Assembly: GCF_030160015.1 (NCBI RefSeq)
Contig: NZ_BSNN01000004.1
Span: 372,001-436,000, forward strand
Direction: 5' to 3'
DNA length: 64,000 nucleotides
Source of the DNA: Amylibacter marinus
GTDB lineage: Bacteria; Pseudomonadota; Alphaproteobacteria; Rhodobacterales; Rhodobacteraceae
Shown here in pieces: positions 47,251-56,612 of this stretch. The position numbers and the translations under genes were made by a program. The notes below the pieces were generated by a model. That model did not search any database. It was not told the origin of the DNA and saw only the letters and a program-made list of their open reading frames with translations. Within the stretch, counting starts at the first letter, position 1, and each line of letters opens with the position of its first letter.

Positions 47251-47993
47251 ATAGCAAACGATCAGATTCTTTTCACGAACAACCGATGCTAGAATTTCGC
47301 ACGGCAGAGGCCGCTGTGCCCGAAGATTTTCGCAAGAACCACCGCAAACGCCTGCGCGACAGATTTATGAGCGGCGGCGCGGCTGCCCTGCCGGATTATG
47401 AATTGTTGGAACTGGTGCTGTTTCGTGCAATCCCGCGCCAAGATGTAAAGCCGCTTGCCCATCGATTGATGCATCATTTTGGATCATTTAACGAGGTGAT
47501 CTCGGCGCCAGCCATGCGTCTCTCTGGTGTAAAAGGCGTGGGGCAGGCGGTGGTACAAGAGTTGAAGATCATAGAGGCCGCCGCCCATAGGCTGGCAAAA
47601 TCACGGGTGATGGATAAAGAGGTGCTGTCCTCTTGGGATGCGCTGATTACCTATTGCACCACCGCAATGGCACACCGAGATACCGAGCAATTTCGCATTC
47701 TGTTCCTAAACCGCAAAAATGTGCTGATCGCTGATGAAGCCCAGCAAACGGGAACGGTAGATCATGTGCCTGTCTACCCGCGCGAGGTGGCCAAACGTGC
47801 ATTAGAGCTGAACGCATCTGCGATTATTTTGGTGCACAATCATCCATCAGGTGATCCGTCGCCCAGTGATGCGGATATAGAGATGACGGCCCGTATCAAT
47901 CGTGCGTTGTCTGCGCTGAACATACAGGTGCATGATCATGTAATTATTGGCAAAAACGATGTTTCCAGCTTTCACAGCTTGGATTTGCTATAG
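47247..47993 (+). CDS. radC: RadC family protein (UPF0758, JAB/MPN domain)
   Basis: The 248-residue protein has an N-terminal helix-hairpin-helix part ([20 protein letters not shown]) and a C-terminal JAB domain with [14 protein letters not shown], the metal-binding HxHP...SxxD motif. The radC name came from a repair mutant later assigned elsewhere, so the function is unknown, possibly nuclease or deubiquitinase-like. Its ATG lies in a hairpin. An alternative ATG at 47286 would lose 13 residues and also lacks a ribosome site. Confidence 0.92.
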   Translation: MDSKRSDSFHEQPMLEFRTAEAAVPEDFRKNHRKRLRDRFMSGGAAALPDYELLELVLFRAIPRQDVKPLAHRLMHHFGSFNEVISAPAMRLSGVKGVGQAVVQELKIIEAAAHRLAKSRVMDKEVLSSWDALITYCTTAMAHRDTEQFRILFLNRKNVLIADEAQQTGTVDHVPVYPREVAKRALELNASAIILVHNHPSGDPSPSDADIEMTARINRALSALNIQVHDHVIIGKNDVSSFHSLDLL

Positions 47994-48018
47994 CCCCCCA
48001 ATACGCTGATCGGGGGGC
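47993..48018. terminator. Hairpin between convergent radC and secA
   Basis: GCCCCCC (47993..47999) and GGGGGGC (48012..48018) form a 7-bp stem with a 12-base loop; outer GCTATAG/CTATAGC arms could extend it. There is no T-run, so termination may be Rho-assisted. Confidence 0.4.
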
Positions 48019-48024
48019 GCTGAA

Positions 48025-50883
48025 CTATAGCTTGCCGTGGCAATGCTTATATTTTTTACCCGATCCACATAGGCACATATCATTGCGCGCAAGGGGGGGC
48101 CATGTGCTCTCGTCTTCTGGGTCAACCTCGGGCACTGGCTCTGGTTCTGCCTGTGGGTTTGGGGCCAGTTGCAGATCAATACCATAGGCTTGTTTCATCT
48201 GCTCTTGGATCTCGTCCATCGGTACACCTTGATCGATTGCGGCTTGGATTTGGGCCTGAATGACCGCAACCTGTTGTTCGCGCGATGCTGGGCCAACCTG
48301 CGCCAACGTTTTGGTCACATCGTTGCGTAGGCTTTCCAGCATGGATTCAAACAGCTCGAAAGATTCTGTTTTATACTCGTTTAAAGGATCGCGCTGGGCA
48401 TAGCCACGAAACCCAACAACCGAGCGCAGATGTTCCAGCGTGATCAAATGCTCGCGCCACTTCTTATCAATTGTATCCAACAACAGTTGTTTTTCTAGTA
48501 TCCGCATGCGCTCTGCGCCCACGGCTTCAATCTGTTTTGCTGCGGTGTCATCGGCCGATTTCGCAACCCGCTCGATTAGGTCTTCCTCGTCGATACCCTC
48601 TTCGGCGGCCCATTTTACAATTTCGGTTTTGAACCCAAGGTTTTCTTCCAATTGCGTATCCAGACCCTCGATATTCCACTGATCTGCATATGATTTGGCA
48701 GGAATGTGTTCCTCTATCAGCTCTTCGATCACCTCGTCACGCATGTCTTTAACAATGCTAGACAGGTCTTCGGCCTTCATGATTTCAAGGCGCTGTTCGA
48801 AGATTGCCTTACGCTGATCGTTCATCACATCATCGTATTTCAACAATTGCTTGCGAATATCAAAGTTGTGACCCTCGACCTTGGCTTGGGCGCGTTCTAG
48901 AGATTTGTTGACCCATGGATGAATAATGGCTTCGCCCTCGTCCATGCCCAACTTGCTAAGCACAGCATCCAGCTTTTGAGAGCCGAAAATGCGCATCAGG
49001 TCATCCTCTAGGGATAGGAAGAATGCAGAACGCCCCGGATCACCTTGGCGCCCAGAACGGCCGCGCAGCTGGTTATCAATACGGCGGCTTTCGTGGCGCT
49101 CGGTGGCCAGTACGAACAATCCACCAGCGTCTAACGCTGCCTGCTTTGCGGTGGCGATCTGTGCGGTGATCTCTGCGCGAACTTTTGCGGCATCCGCATC
49201 GTCGCCCAGTTTTTCCAGCTCTTGGGCTACACGCATGTCTACGTTACCACCCAGCTGAATATCCGTACCACGCCCGGCCATATTGGTGGCGATGGTTACC
49301 GCACCGGGCCTACCAGCATCAGCGATGATCTCGGCCTCTTGTTCGTGGAAGCGGGCGTTCAGCACATTATGCTTGATGCCGGTTTTCGCCAGCTTCTCTA
49401 CATCTGCGGCGTGCTCATTGAACTTGATCTTATTCTCTTCTTTTTTCATGCCCTCGGCGCGTGTGCGCAAGCCAGCGGCAATTTTCGCCAACAAGGGTTT
49501 GTCGTTCAACAGCTGAGATAGATACTCTGATTTTTCAATCGAGGTGGTACCGACCAAGATCGGCTGCCCCTTGGAGTGTGCCTTGGCAATTTCTTCTACG
49601 ATGGCGGTGAATTTTTCACGCGCTGTGCGATAAATCGCATCATGGTCATCCTCGCGGGCGATGCCGCGGTTTGTTGGTACCTCTACCACGCCAAGACCGT
49701 AAATCTCGGAAAATTCTTCGGCCTCGGTTAGGGCGGTGCCTGTCATTCCGGCCAATTTGTCATATAGGCGGAAATAGTTTTGGAAGGTCACAGAGGCCAG
49801 CGTTACGTTTTCTGGCTGGATCGATACGCCCTCTTTGGCCTCGATCGCTTGGTGCAAACCCTCGGACAGGCGGCGGCCCTCCATCATGCGGCCGGTGAAT
49901 TCGTCGATCAAAACCACCTGATCGTCTTTCACAATATAGTCTTTGTCACGCTTAAATAACGTGTGGGCGCGTAGACCTTGATTAATGTGATGCACTAGGG
50001 TTGTGCTTTCGGGGTCATACAGGGTTTGACCCTCGGGCATTAATTCCATTTCAAGAAAGCGTTTTTCCACAAACTCGTTGCCCTCATCCGTCAGGGTGGT
50101 GGAACGGGCCTTCTCATCCATCGCATAATGTTCTTCGCCTAGCTCTGGGATCAGCGCATCAACCGCGTTGTATAGATCGGTGCGATCCTCGGCGGGGCCA
50201 GAAATGATCAGCGGCGTGCGGGCCTCGTCGATCAAAATACTGTCGACCTCATCAACGATGGCGAAATAATGATCGCGCTGGGCCATCTGGCTAAGCTCTG
50301 ATTTCATATTATCGCGTAGGTAATCAAACCCCAGCTCGTTGTTGGTGGCATAGGTCACATCGGCCTGATAGGCGGCGATCTTTGCCTCTTCTTCCATATT
50401 GGGCACAACGATACCGGTGCTTAGACCCAAGAATTCATAGACCTGCCCCATCCAGCCCGCATCGCGGCTGGCCAGATAATCATTCACCGTTACCACATGC
50501 ACACCGCGCCCTGTCAGGGCATTCAGGTATACGGGAAAAACACCCACCAAGGTTTTACCTTCGCCGGTTTTCATTTCCGAGATATTCCCTTGGTGTAGGA
50601 ATATCCCCCCCATTAGCTGTACATCATAGGCACGCAATCCCAGCGCGCGCTTGGCGCCCTCGCGGGCATTGGCAAATGCCTCGGGTAGCAAATCGTCTAA
50701 TGTTTCCCCATTGCTTAGACGGGTTTTAAACTCTTCGGTCTTGGCCTGAATATCTGCATCCGATAGCTTTTCAAAGTCAGGCTCAAGCGCATTGATTTTT
50801 TCCACCAATGGCCTTGTGGCCTTGATCTTGCGATCATTTGGCGTTCCGAACACTTTTCTGGCAACTGTACCTAGGCCTAGCAT
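48025..50883 (-). CDS. secA: Preprotein translocase ATPase SecA
   Basis: SecA drives secretory proteins through SecYEG. The 952-residue protein has Walker A MKTGEGKT at residues 104-111, the [20 protein letters not shown] segment near 208-227, the second nucleotide domain ([13 protein letters not shown]), and the C-terminal zinc/SecB-binding tail with C937, C939, C948 and H949. It is longer than E. coli SecA (901), mostly through the acidic Pro-rich linker before the tail, usual in alphaproteobacteria. SecB is in the same window. Confidence 0.98.
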   Translation of the reverse strand: MLGLGTVARKVFGTPNDRKIKATRPLVEKINALEPDFEKLSDADIQAKTEEFKTRLSNGETLDDLLPEAFANAREGAKRALGLRAYDVQLMGGIFLHQGNISEMKTGEGKTLVGVFPVYLNALTGRGVHVVTVNDYLASRDAGWMGQVYEFLGLSTGIVVPNMEEEAKIAAYQADVTYATNNELGFDYLRDNMKSELSQMAQRDHYFAIVDEVDSILIDEARTPLIISGPAEDRTDLYNAVDALIPELGEEHYAMDEKARSTTLTDEGNEFVEKRFLEMELMPEGQTLYDPESTTLVHHINQGLRAHTLFKRDKDYIVKDDQVVLIDEFTGRMMEGRRLSEGLHQAIEAKEGVSIQPENVTLASVTFQNYFRLYDKLAGMTGTALTEAEEFSEIYGLGVVEVPTNRGIAREDDHDAIYRTAREKFTAIVEEIAKAHSKGQPILVGTTSIEKSEYLSQLLNDKPLLAKIAAGLRTRAEGMKKEENKIKFNEHAADVEKLAKTGIKHNVLNARFHEQEAEIIADAGRPGAVTIATNMAGRGTDIQLGGNVDMRVAQELEKLGDDADAAKVRAEITAQIATAKQAALDAGGLFVLATERHESRRIDNQLRGRSGRQGDPGRSAFFLSLEDDLMRIFGSQKLDAVLSKLGMDEGEAIIHPWVNKSLERAQAKVEGHNFDIRKQLLKYDDVMNDQRKAIFEQRLEIMKAEDLSSIVKDMRDEVIEELIEEHIPAKSYADQWNIEGLDTQLEENLGFKTEIVKWAAEEGIDEEDLIERVAKSADDTAAKQIEAVGAERMRILEKQLLLDTIDKKWREHLITLEHLRSVVGFRGYAQRDPLNEYKTESFELFESMLESLRNDVTKTLAQVGPASREQQVAVIQAQIQAAIDQGVPMDEIQEQMKQAYGIDLQLAPNPQAEPEPVPEVDPEDESTWPPLARNDMCLCGSGKKYKHCHGKL

Positions 50884-51134
50884 GTATATTCATTCCTCAA
50901 ATAGGCCCCGAAAACCGCGGCAGAAGTGACGCGCCTGTTATTGGTCATTATCCCATTGTGCTTGTGGGCCAAATAAAAGGCCATTAAGAATGGCACCAAC
51001 GGAAAAAGCCCTGATAACAAGTGCGAGCAAAAGCATGTAATCAGCTGTTTCCCTACTGTCAACGGCACCGGTAAAACGCTGCTTCACAATTTGTCGACTT
51101 TGCGCAACATTTTGCGCCCTACAGGAGAGTTTAA

Positions 51135-51971
51135 ATGCGCCTATTTCAGAAATTTCTAACCACCACAATTCTATCTGTTGGCATTGCCAGCGGTGCAATG
51201 GCCGAAGAAGCGGCCAGCGCCGATACTGTGCTGGCGACCGTGAATGGTAAAGAGATCACCTTGGGTCATATGATCGTTCTCACAGAACGTCTACCTGCCC
51301 AATACGCGGAAATCCCCGTCGCTGATCTGTTTGAGGGAATTCTGGATCAGATGATTCAACAAGAGGCGCTGTCTGCAAAGGCCACGATCTCTGATCAGCG
51401 CCTGCAACTGTCCAGCGATAACGAGCGCCGCGCCCTATTGGCAACCGATGTTCTGGATGACATTTCCGCAGATGTCGTAACACCAGAAGCCGTAAAGGCC
51501 GCCTATGACGAATTTGTAGCAACCAACGAACCCACACCGGAATTTGATGCATCTCATATCTTGGTTGAAACAGAACAAGAAGCCATCGATTTGATTGCCA
51601 AAATCGAAGGTGGTGCAGATTTTGCATTCATGGCCCAAGAGCATTCCACCGGCCCATCGGGGCCAAATGGCGGATCATTGGGCTGGTTCGGGCGCGGCGC
51701 AATGGTGCCGGAATTTGATCTGGCAGTGGCCGAGATGGAAGTCGGCGCCGTATCCGCCCCTGTACGCACCCAATTTGGATGGCATATTATTAAGCTGAAC
51801 AACAAACGTGATTTCCCGGCCTTGGCGGATATGGCCCCACAACTGTCTGAGGGTGTCCGCACCAAGGCGATAGAGAAAAAGGTGGCAGACGTGCTAGAGC
51901 AAGCTGATGTTGTGCGCAACGAGCCAACCTTTGATCTGAACCTGATCCGCGATCAATCCCTAGTGAAGTAG
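51135..51971 (+). CDS. Parvulin-type periplasmic peptidyl-prolyl isomerase (PpiC/PrsA-like)
   Basis: A 278-residue exported foldase. Residues 1-23 form a signal peptide ending AMA, followed by a SurA-type N-terminal helical region (VLATVNGKEITLGHM onward) and a parvulin domain at about 133-233 (ASHILVETEQEA, GGSLGWFGRGAMVPEF, TQFGWHIIKL). It likely aids folding of outer-membrane and periplasmic proteins. AGGAG precedes the ATG. The 251-base gap to the divergent secA holds both promoters. argJ follows after 7 bases. Confidence 0.9.
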   Translation: MRLFQKFLTTTILSVGIASGAMAEEAASADTVLATVNGKEITLGHMIVLTERLPAQYAEIPVADLFEGILDQMIQQEALSAKATISDQRLQLSSDNERRALLATDVLDDISADVVTPEAVKAAYDEFVATNEPTPEFDASHILVETEQEAIDLIAKIEGGADFAFMAQEHSTGPSGPNGGSLGWFGRGAMVPEFDLAVAEMEVGAVSAPVRTQFGWHIIKLNNKRDFPALADMAPQLSEGVRTKAIEKKVADVLEQADVVRNEPTFDLNLIRDQSLVK

Positions 51972-51978
51972 GTCTATA

Positions 51979-53289
51979 ATGTCAGACAGCGCTAGAATTG
52001 CCGAGCTAGAGGCAGAACTTGCCGCCCTGCGTGCAAAATATGATGCACCTGCGGTCTCACCTTTGGCCCCAGAGGCGGGGTTTCCTGATTTGCCGATCAT
52101 TGGCGGTGTGACGTTCAGCGCTGCCTCTGCGGGGGTGAAATATCAGGGGCGCGATGATGTGATGCTGGCAAAATGCGTGGCTGGCAGTGCGGTGGCAGGG
52201 GTGTTCACACGCTCTGCCACGCGCTCGGCACCTGTTTTGGATTGCCAGGCGAAATTATCCGCTGGAACGATGGCTGATAAGCCGCTGTTTATATTGGTAA
52301 ATTCTGGAAACTCTAATGCGTTTACGGGCGCCGGTGGTCGAGCATCGGTAGATGCCATTTGCACGGCAGTTGCGGATATCGGAGCAACAGATATCGCAAA
52401 TGTCTTCTCTGCTTCTACGGGTGTGATCGGCGAACCTCTGCCGCATGATCGCATCGTGTCCTCTATTCAGGGGTTGCATGATCGGTTGGATGCAGGTGCT
52501 GCTGCGGCGGCAGCGGCGGCAATTATGACCACCGACACCTTTGCCAAAGGCGCAGCACAGAGCCTTGAAATCGCTGGAACGCCCGTGCATATCGCTGGGT
52601 TTGCAAAGGGGTCTGGAATGATCGCCCCAGATATGGCCACGATGTTGGTCTATATCTTTAGCGATGTTGCGATTGACCCGACAGTGCTACAGGCCATGGT
52701 ATCTGATCTAAACGCGGGTTCGTTTAATGCTATAACCGTGGATAGCGATACATCAACATCCGACAGCCTGATGGTTGTGGCCACAGGCGCAGCTGGAAAT
52801 GCCAAAATCACTGACCTAAACAGCCCCGAGGCGACACAGTTTGCCACCGCTCTGCGCGCAGTGATGTTGGATTTGGCGCATTTGGTCGTTAGGGATGGCG
52901 AGGGTGCCACTAAATTCCTAACCGTAAATGTGCGCGGTGCGGCGGATGATGCCAGCGCTAAGAAAATTGCGTTGTCCATTGCCAATTCACCGCTGGTGAA
53001 AACCGCTATGGCCGGCGAGGATCCAAATTGGGGCCGCGTGGTCATGGCTGTGGGCAAATCAGGAGAGCCCGCGGATCGCGATCGTTTGTCCATCTGGTTT
53101 GGCGATATTTTGGTGGCAGATCAGGGCTGGGTTTCGCCCGATTACAGCGAAGATTTGGGCGCGGATTACATGCGCAATGCAGATTTATCCATCACGGCGG
53201 ATCTGGGTATTGGCGATGGAAAATCCACGGTATGGACCTGCGATCTAACACATCAGTATATTACCATAAATGCTGATTATCGCTCATGA
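51979..53289 (+). CDS. argJ: Bifunctional ornithine acetyltransferase/N-acetylglutamate synthase
   Basis: ArgJ transfers acetyl from N-acetylornithine to glutamate in the arginine cycle and self-cleaves into two chains. The 436-residue protein has the cleavage motif with nucleophile Thr221 (MATML at residues 219-223) preceded by KGSGMIAPD. Residues 1-25 (MSDSARIAELEAELAALRAKYD) form a heptad-like helix not usual in ArgJ; the family core begins at about VSPLAPEAGFPDLP. No internal start before the core is seen, so the extension seems real. It overlaps mutT by four bases. Confidence 0.95.
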   Translation: MSDSARIAELEAELAALRAKYDAPAVSPLAPEAGFPDLPIIGGVTFSAASAGVKYQGRDDVMLAKCVAGSAVAGVFTRSATRSAPVLDCQAKLSAGTMADKPLFILVNSGNSNAFTGAGGRASVDAICTAVADIGATDIANVFSASTGVIGEPLPHDRIVSSIQGLHDRLDAGAAAAAAAAIMTTDTFAKGAAQSLEIAGTPVHIAGFAKGSGMIAPDMATMLVYIFSDVAIDPTVLQAMVSDLNAGSFNAITVDSDTSTSDSLMVVATGAAGNAKITDLNSPEATQFATALRAVMLDLAHLVVRDGEGATKFLTVNVRGAADDASAKKIALSIANSPLVKTAMAGEDPNWGRVVMAVGKSGEPADRDRLSIWFGDILVADQGWVSPDYSEDLGADYMRNADLSITADLGIGDGKSTVWTCDLTHQYITINADYRS

Positions 53290-53684
53290 AAACGCTGTTG
53301 GTATCTGCTGTTGCGTTGATCGACAAAGATGGGCGCGTTCTGCTGGCGCAACGGCCAGAGGGCAAATCTATGGCCGGCCTATGGGAATTTCCGGGTGGCA
53401 AGGTAGAGGTCGATGAGACCCCAGAGGCGGCCTTGATCCGCGAATTGCAAGAAGAGCTGGGAATTGATACCTGGGCCAGTTGTCTGGCACCGCTGACATT
53501 CGCCAGCCATACCTATGATGAATTCCATTTGCTGATGCCGGTTTTTGCCTGTCGCAAATGGGACGGTATCGTTAGCGGTAAAGAGGGTCAAAAATTGGCT
53601 TGGGTGCGCCCAAACCAAATGCGTGATTATCCTATGCCACCAGCGGATATTCCGCTGATTGCAATGCTGCGCGATTTGCTGTAA
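53286..53684 (+). CDS. mutT: 8-oxo-dGTP diphosphatase MutT
   Basis: MutT removes 8-oxo-dGTP from the nucleotide pool. The 132-residue protein has the Nudix box GGKVEVDETPEAALIREL with QEELGI (residues 37-60), the GX5EX7REUXEEXGU pattern. Overlap with argJ (ATGA) means translational coupling. It ends one base before the stop of the convergent hemH. The MutT name follows length and argJ linkage typical of alphaproteobacteria; other Nudix substrates are possible. Confidence 0.9.
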   Translation: MKTLLVSAVALIDKDGRVLLAQRPEGKSMAGLWEFPGGKVEVDETPEAALIRELQEELGIDTWASCLAPLTFASHTYDEFHLLMPVFACRKWDGIVSGKEGQKLAWVRPNQMRDYPMPPADIPLIAMLRDLL

Positions 53685-54710
53685 TTATATCCAGCCCATC
53701 AGCTCTCGGTTAATGATTTCCACCATCATATCAATATGATCTGGATTGTCGTTAAGGCATGGCACATAGGTGAAATCCTGGCCGCCAGCCTCTTCAAACG
53801 ACTCGAAAATCTCTTCTTTGATCTCTTCTAATGTTTCGATGCAATCGGCGGAAAATGCAGGCGATATAACGGCGATATTTTTCTGCCCCGCCGCGGCCAA
53901 TCGCGCGACCTCTTCTACTGTATATGGCTGTAGCCACTCTTCGGGCCCGAATTTAGACTGAAAGGTGGTGATGATCTGGCTGTCATCCCAGCCCAGCTCT
54001 TCTTTCAACAGGCGTGTGGTTTTTTGGCAGTGGCAATGATAGGGATCGCCCTCGGTCAGATAGCGCTGTGGTACACCGTGATAAGAGCAGACCAAAATCT
54101 CGGGCTTTTTTTCCACGGTTGCATATTTTTCCCGCACAGAGTTAGCTAAGGCTTTGATATAGCTGGGATTGTCGTAATAGGCGGCGACCGTGCGAATGCT
54201 GGGTTGCCATTTCATCTGCATCAATACACGAAAGGCCTCGTCATTGGCTGTGGCGGTGGTGGGCCCTGCGTATTGTGGGTATAGCGGAAAGAACACAATG
54301 CGCTCTGCGCCCTGCTCCTTCAGGCGCTCGATCACGCTTTTGATCGATGGGTTTCCATAGCGCATGGCGAAATCCACGATCACTTGCTCGCCATATTTTT
54401 GATCCAGCGCCTCGGTGACAGCGGCACATTGCTGGCGGGTGATGGTCAACAATGGGCTTTCGTCGCGCTCGGTGTTCCAGATGGATCGATAGGCCGCACC
54501 GGATGCAAAGGGACGCTTGCTTAGGATAATTAACTGTAGCAGCGGTTGCCATTTCCAGCTGGGGTAATCCACGACGCGTTTATCGGACAGAAATTGTGAC
54601 AGATAGCGGCGCATAGACCAATAATCGGTGGCATCAGGTGTGCCAAGGTTAGCCAAGACAACCCCGATTTTTGCGGGTTTCACAGCAGGATGATCTGGGG
54701 GTAATGACAT
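53685..54710 (-). CDS. hemH: Ferrochelatase
   Basis: HemH inserts iron into protoporphyrin IX to make heme. The 341-residue protein has VLANLGTPDATDYWSMRRYLSQF near the start, the catalytic His in VCSYHGVPQRYL, and ISPAFSADCIETLEEI near the C-terminus with the usual Glu. It works downstream of HemJ, whose gene is also in the window. It reads toward mutT. Confidence 0.97.
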   Translation of the reverse strand: MSLPPDHPAVKPAKIGVVLANLGTPDATDYWSMRRYLSQFLSDKRVVDYPSWKWQPLLQLIILSKRPFASGAAYRSIWNTERDESPLLTITRQQCAAVTEALDQKYGEQVIVDFAMRYGNPSIKSVIERLKEQGAERIVFFPLYPQYAGPTTATANDEAFRVLMQMKWQPSIRTVAAYYDNPSYIKALANSVREKYATVEKKPEILVCSYHGVPQRYLTEGDPYHCHCQKTTRLLKEELGWDDSQIITTFQSKFGPEEWLQPYTVEEVARLAAAGQKNIAVISPAFSADCIETLEEIKEEIFESFEEAGGQDFTYVPCLNDNPDHIDMMVEIINRELMGWI

Positions 54711-54737
54711 TTGGGTTCCTTCGGATCTGGAGGCTGT

Positions 54738-55559
54738 TTACGGTTTGTCCGGATTGATTTCAAGTGTACCAAGAGCGTCAGCAAGGCGCACCTGTGCTGA
54801 CCCCGGCTTAAGCGGTTGTTGTTGGGTTCTTGATGGTGCCCAACCGGATAGGAAGATCAGCTCGAAGCTGGCCTGAATTCGACCCTCAACCGCAAAGCTG
54901 GATTGATATTCCCGCATCACCTCGGCCAAAAGAGGCTTGCTGATCGGGGTTTTGTGGCGCGCGCACATGACATTTGTCTCGCCCATGGCGCGCAGATCAT
55001 GCATCAGCCTCAGTGCATTTTCATAGCTAACCGTTAGCGGCAGAGCATCGGCTACCGGCAAGGCCAGCTGGGCGCGTTGCAACAGGGCGCCCATTTCGCG
55101 CAATTCGCCCATGGGGGCCACGCGTGGGGATATCCCGCCCAGCACTCGCGTTTCAGCCTGCGCAAAACTGATGCGCAATTCGTTTAGCGTTTGGCCACCA
55201 AAACTAACGGCCAGCATTAGCCCATCGGGCACCAGTGCGCGGCGCATTTGCACCAATTGCCCAATGGGATCATTGGCCCAGTGCAGCGCCATGGCGTGAA
55301 TGATCAAATCGTATTGTGCCTCACCCAGCCCTAGAAAATCGCGATCGGGGATGCAGGTCGCCTCTAGTCCAAGGCGCTCGGCCCAGATATTTGCTCTTGG
55401 GCCGATAATAGCTACATTTTTAAACGTTCTGTTAACGTCCTGTATGCGTTCATGGATCTCGTCCAATGCGGCATCCTGTAAGAACCAAGCAGTGCCATCC
55501 GCCCGCGCCCGCCGCAGGGCCAAGGTATCTGTTTCAAACAAGTTAGGTGGCGTATCCAT
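54738..55559 (-). CDS. SAM-dependent methyltransferase-like protein (BioC/NDUFAF5 type)
   Basis: A 273-residue protein with the Methyltransf_11 outline: after an N-terminal cap (to residue 45), YDLIIHAMALHWANDP near 83-98 is the post-motif of BioC/NDUFAF5 enzymes, and LRALVPDGLMLAV follows. SAM motif I, normally D-x-G-x-G-x-G, is degenerate here (VAIIGPRANIW). NDUFAF5 hydroxylates a complex I subunit rather than methylating, so catalysis is open. Its start codon shares CATG with the divergent comF. It begins with a GGAG site. Confidence 0.8.
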   Translation of the reverse strand: MDTPPNLFETDTLALRRARADGTAWFLQDAALDEIHERIQDVNRTFKNVAIIGPRANIWAERLGLEATCIPDRDFLGLGEAQYDLIIHAMALHWANDPIGQLVQMRRALVPDGLMLAVSFGGQTLNELRISFAQAETRVLGGISPRVAPMGELREMGALLQRAQLALPVADALPLTVSYENALRLMHDLRAMGETNVMCARHKTPISKPLLAEVMREYQSSFAVEGRIQASFELIFLSGWAPSRTQQQPLKPGSAQVRLADALGTLEINPDKP

Positions 55560-56319
55560 GCAAAGCTCTCCTACATCAGTGTTACGCCGATGGCGGCCAA
55601 AGGGAAAGACCTTGTTCGAGCCGTTGTTGCGCGCAATCTACCCGCCCCTGTGCATGTCCTGTAGCGCAGAGGTGGATACCGCCGGGCTGTGCCACTCCTG
55701 TTGGGGTGAGACTAGATTTATCACAGGCGCGATTTGCCGTTGTTGCGGCGCGCCGATGATCGGCGAGCAAGACGATATCCCATGCGAAGAATGCCTAGCC
55801 CACCCGCGCAATTGGGCACAGGGGCGCGCTGCGGTGGTATATGCGGGGGGTGGCCAGCGGATTGTGCTGGCGCTGAAACATGGCGATCGGCTGGATCTGG
55901 CCAAGCCCATTGGCCGCTGGATGGCCAAGGCGGCAGATGATCTGCCCCCGGCAGATATCATCGCCCCCGTGCCCCTGCACTGGACTAGGCTGATAAAGCG
56001 GCGGTTCAATCAGGCGGCCCTGCTGGCACAACAGGTATCGCGCCACAGCAACACCCCGATGATCCCCGACCTATTGACCCGCAGCAAACGCACCAAGGCG
56101 CAGAAAGACATGGATCGCACAGAGCGCATTGCCAATATGTCAGCGGCCATCGATATCACCCATAGGTTCAAAGAGCGAATTAAGGGGCAAGAGGTTCTTC
56201 TGGTGGATGATGTGATGACCACTGGGGCCACACTATCGGCCTGTGCACAGGCCTGTCTTGGGGCTGGTGCCAAGAATGTGAATGTTCTTGTATTCGCCCG
56301 CGTTGCACCGATTCAATAA
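55558..56319 (+). CDS. comF: ComF family phosphoribosyltransferase-like protein
   Basis: ComF proteins support DNA uptake or recombination in competent bacteria; in others the role is open. The 253-residue protein has an N-terminal zinc-finger region with paired Cys (YPPLCMSCSAEV, CHSCW, ICRCCGAP, CEEC) at about 22-83 and a C-terminal PRTase motif VLLVDDVMTTGATLSAC near 218-234. An upstream in-frame ATG at 55300 lies within the opposite gene; ATG 55558 has AGGTGG upstream. It is followed by grxC. Confidence 0.88.
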   Translation: MQSSPTSVLRRWRPKGKTLFEPLLRAIYPPLCMSCSAEVDTAGLCHSCWGETRFITGAICRCCGAPMIGEQDDIPCEECLAHPRNWAQGRAAVVYAGGGQRIVLALKHGDRLDLAKPIGRWMAKAADDLPPADIIAPVPLHWTRLIKRRFNQAALLAQQVSRHSNTPMIPDLLTRSKRTKAQKDMDRTERIANMSAAIDITHRFKERIKGQEVLLVDDVMTTGATLSACAQACLGAGAKNVNVLVFARVAPIQ

Positions 56320-56354
56320 AATCGTATAACTGTGGGCGAACCAAAGGATAAGAT

Positions 56355-56612
56355 ATGAAAAATGTAACCATCTACACTGGTAACCTGTGTGGTTTTTGTA
56401 GCGCCGCAAAGCGCCTGCTAAAACAAAAGAACGTGAATTTCACCGAGTTCAACATTCACAACGACACCAGTAAGCGCGCTGAAATGATGCAGAAATCAAA
56501 TGGCGGGCGCACCGTTCCCCAGATTTTCATCGGCGATCTCCATGTGGGCGGCTGTGATGATCTGTATGACCTAGAGCGCGCAAACAAGCTTGATGCATTG
56601 TTGGCGGGCTGA
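56355..56612 (+). CDS. grxC: Glutaredoxin 3
   Basis: GrxC reduces disulfides with glutathione in the cytoplasm. The 85-residue protein has the active-site CGFC at residues 12-15 (E. coli GrxC has CPYC), and the glutathione-binding TVPQIFIGDLHVGGCDDL near 55-72. The Gly and Phe are a mild variant. Its stop overlaps the next gene's start (TGATG). The comF-grxC-nitrilase-ubiG order is common in this group. Confidence 0.95.
   Translation: MKNVTIYTGNLCGFCSAAKRLLKQKNVNFTEFNIHNDTSKRAEMMQKSNGGRTVPQIFIGDLHVGGCDDLYDLERANKLDALLAG

Noticed and set aside
55300-55557. N-terminal extension of ComF
   Set aside because: The extra 86 codons lie antisense to the methyltransferase gene, and a good ribosome site supports ATG 55558.
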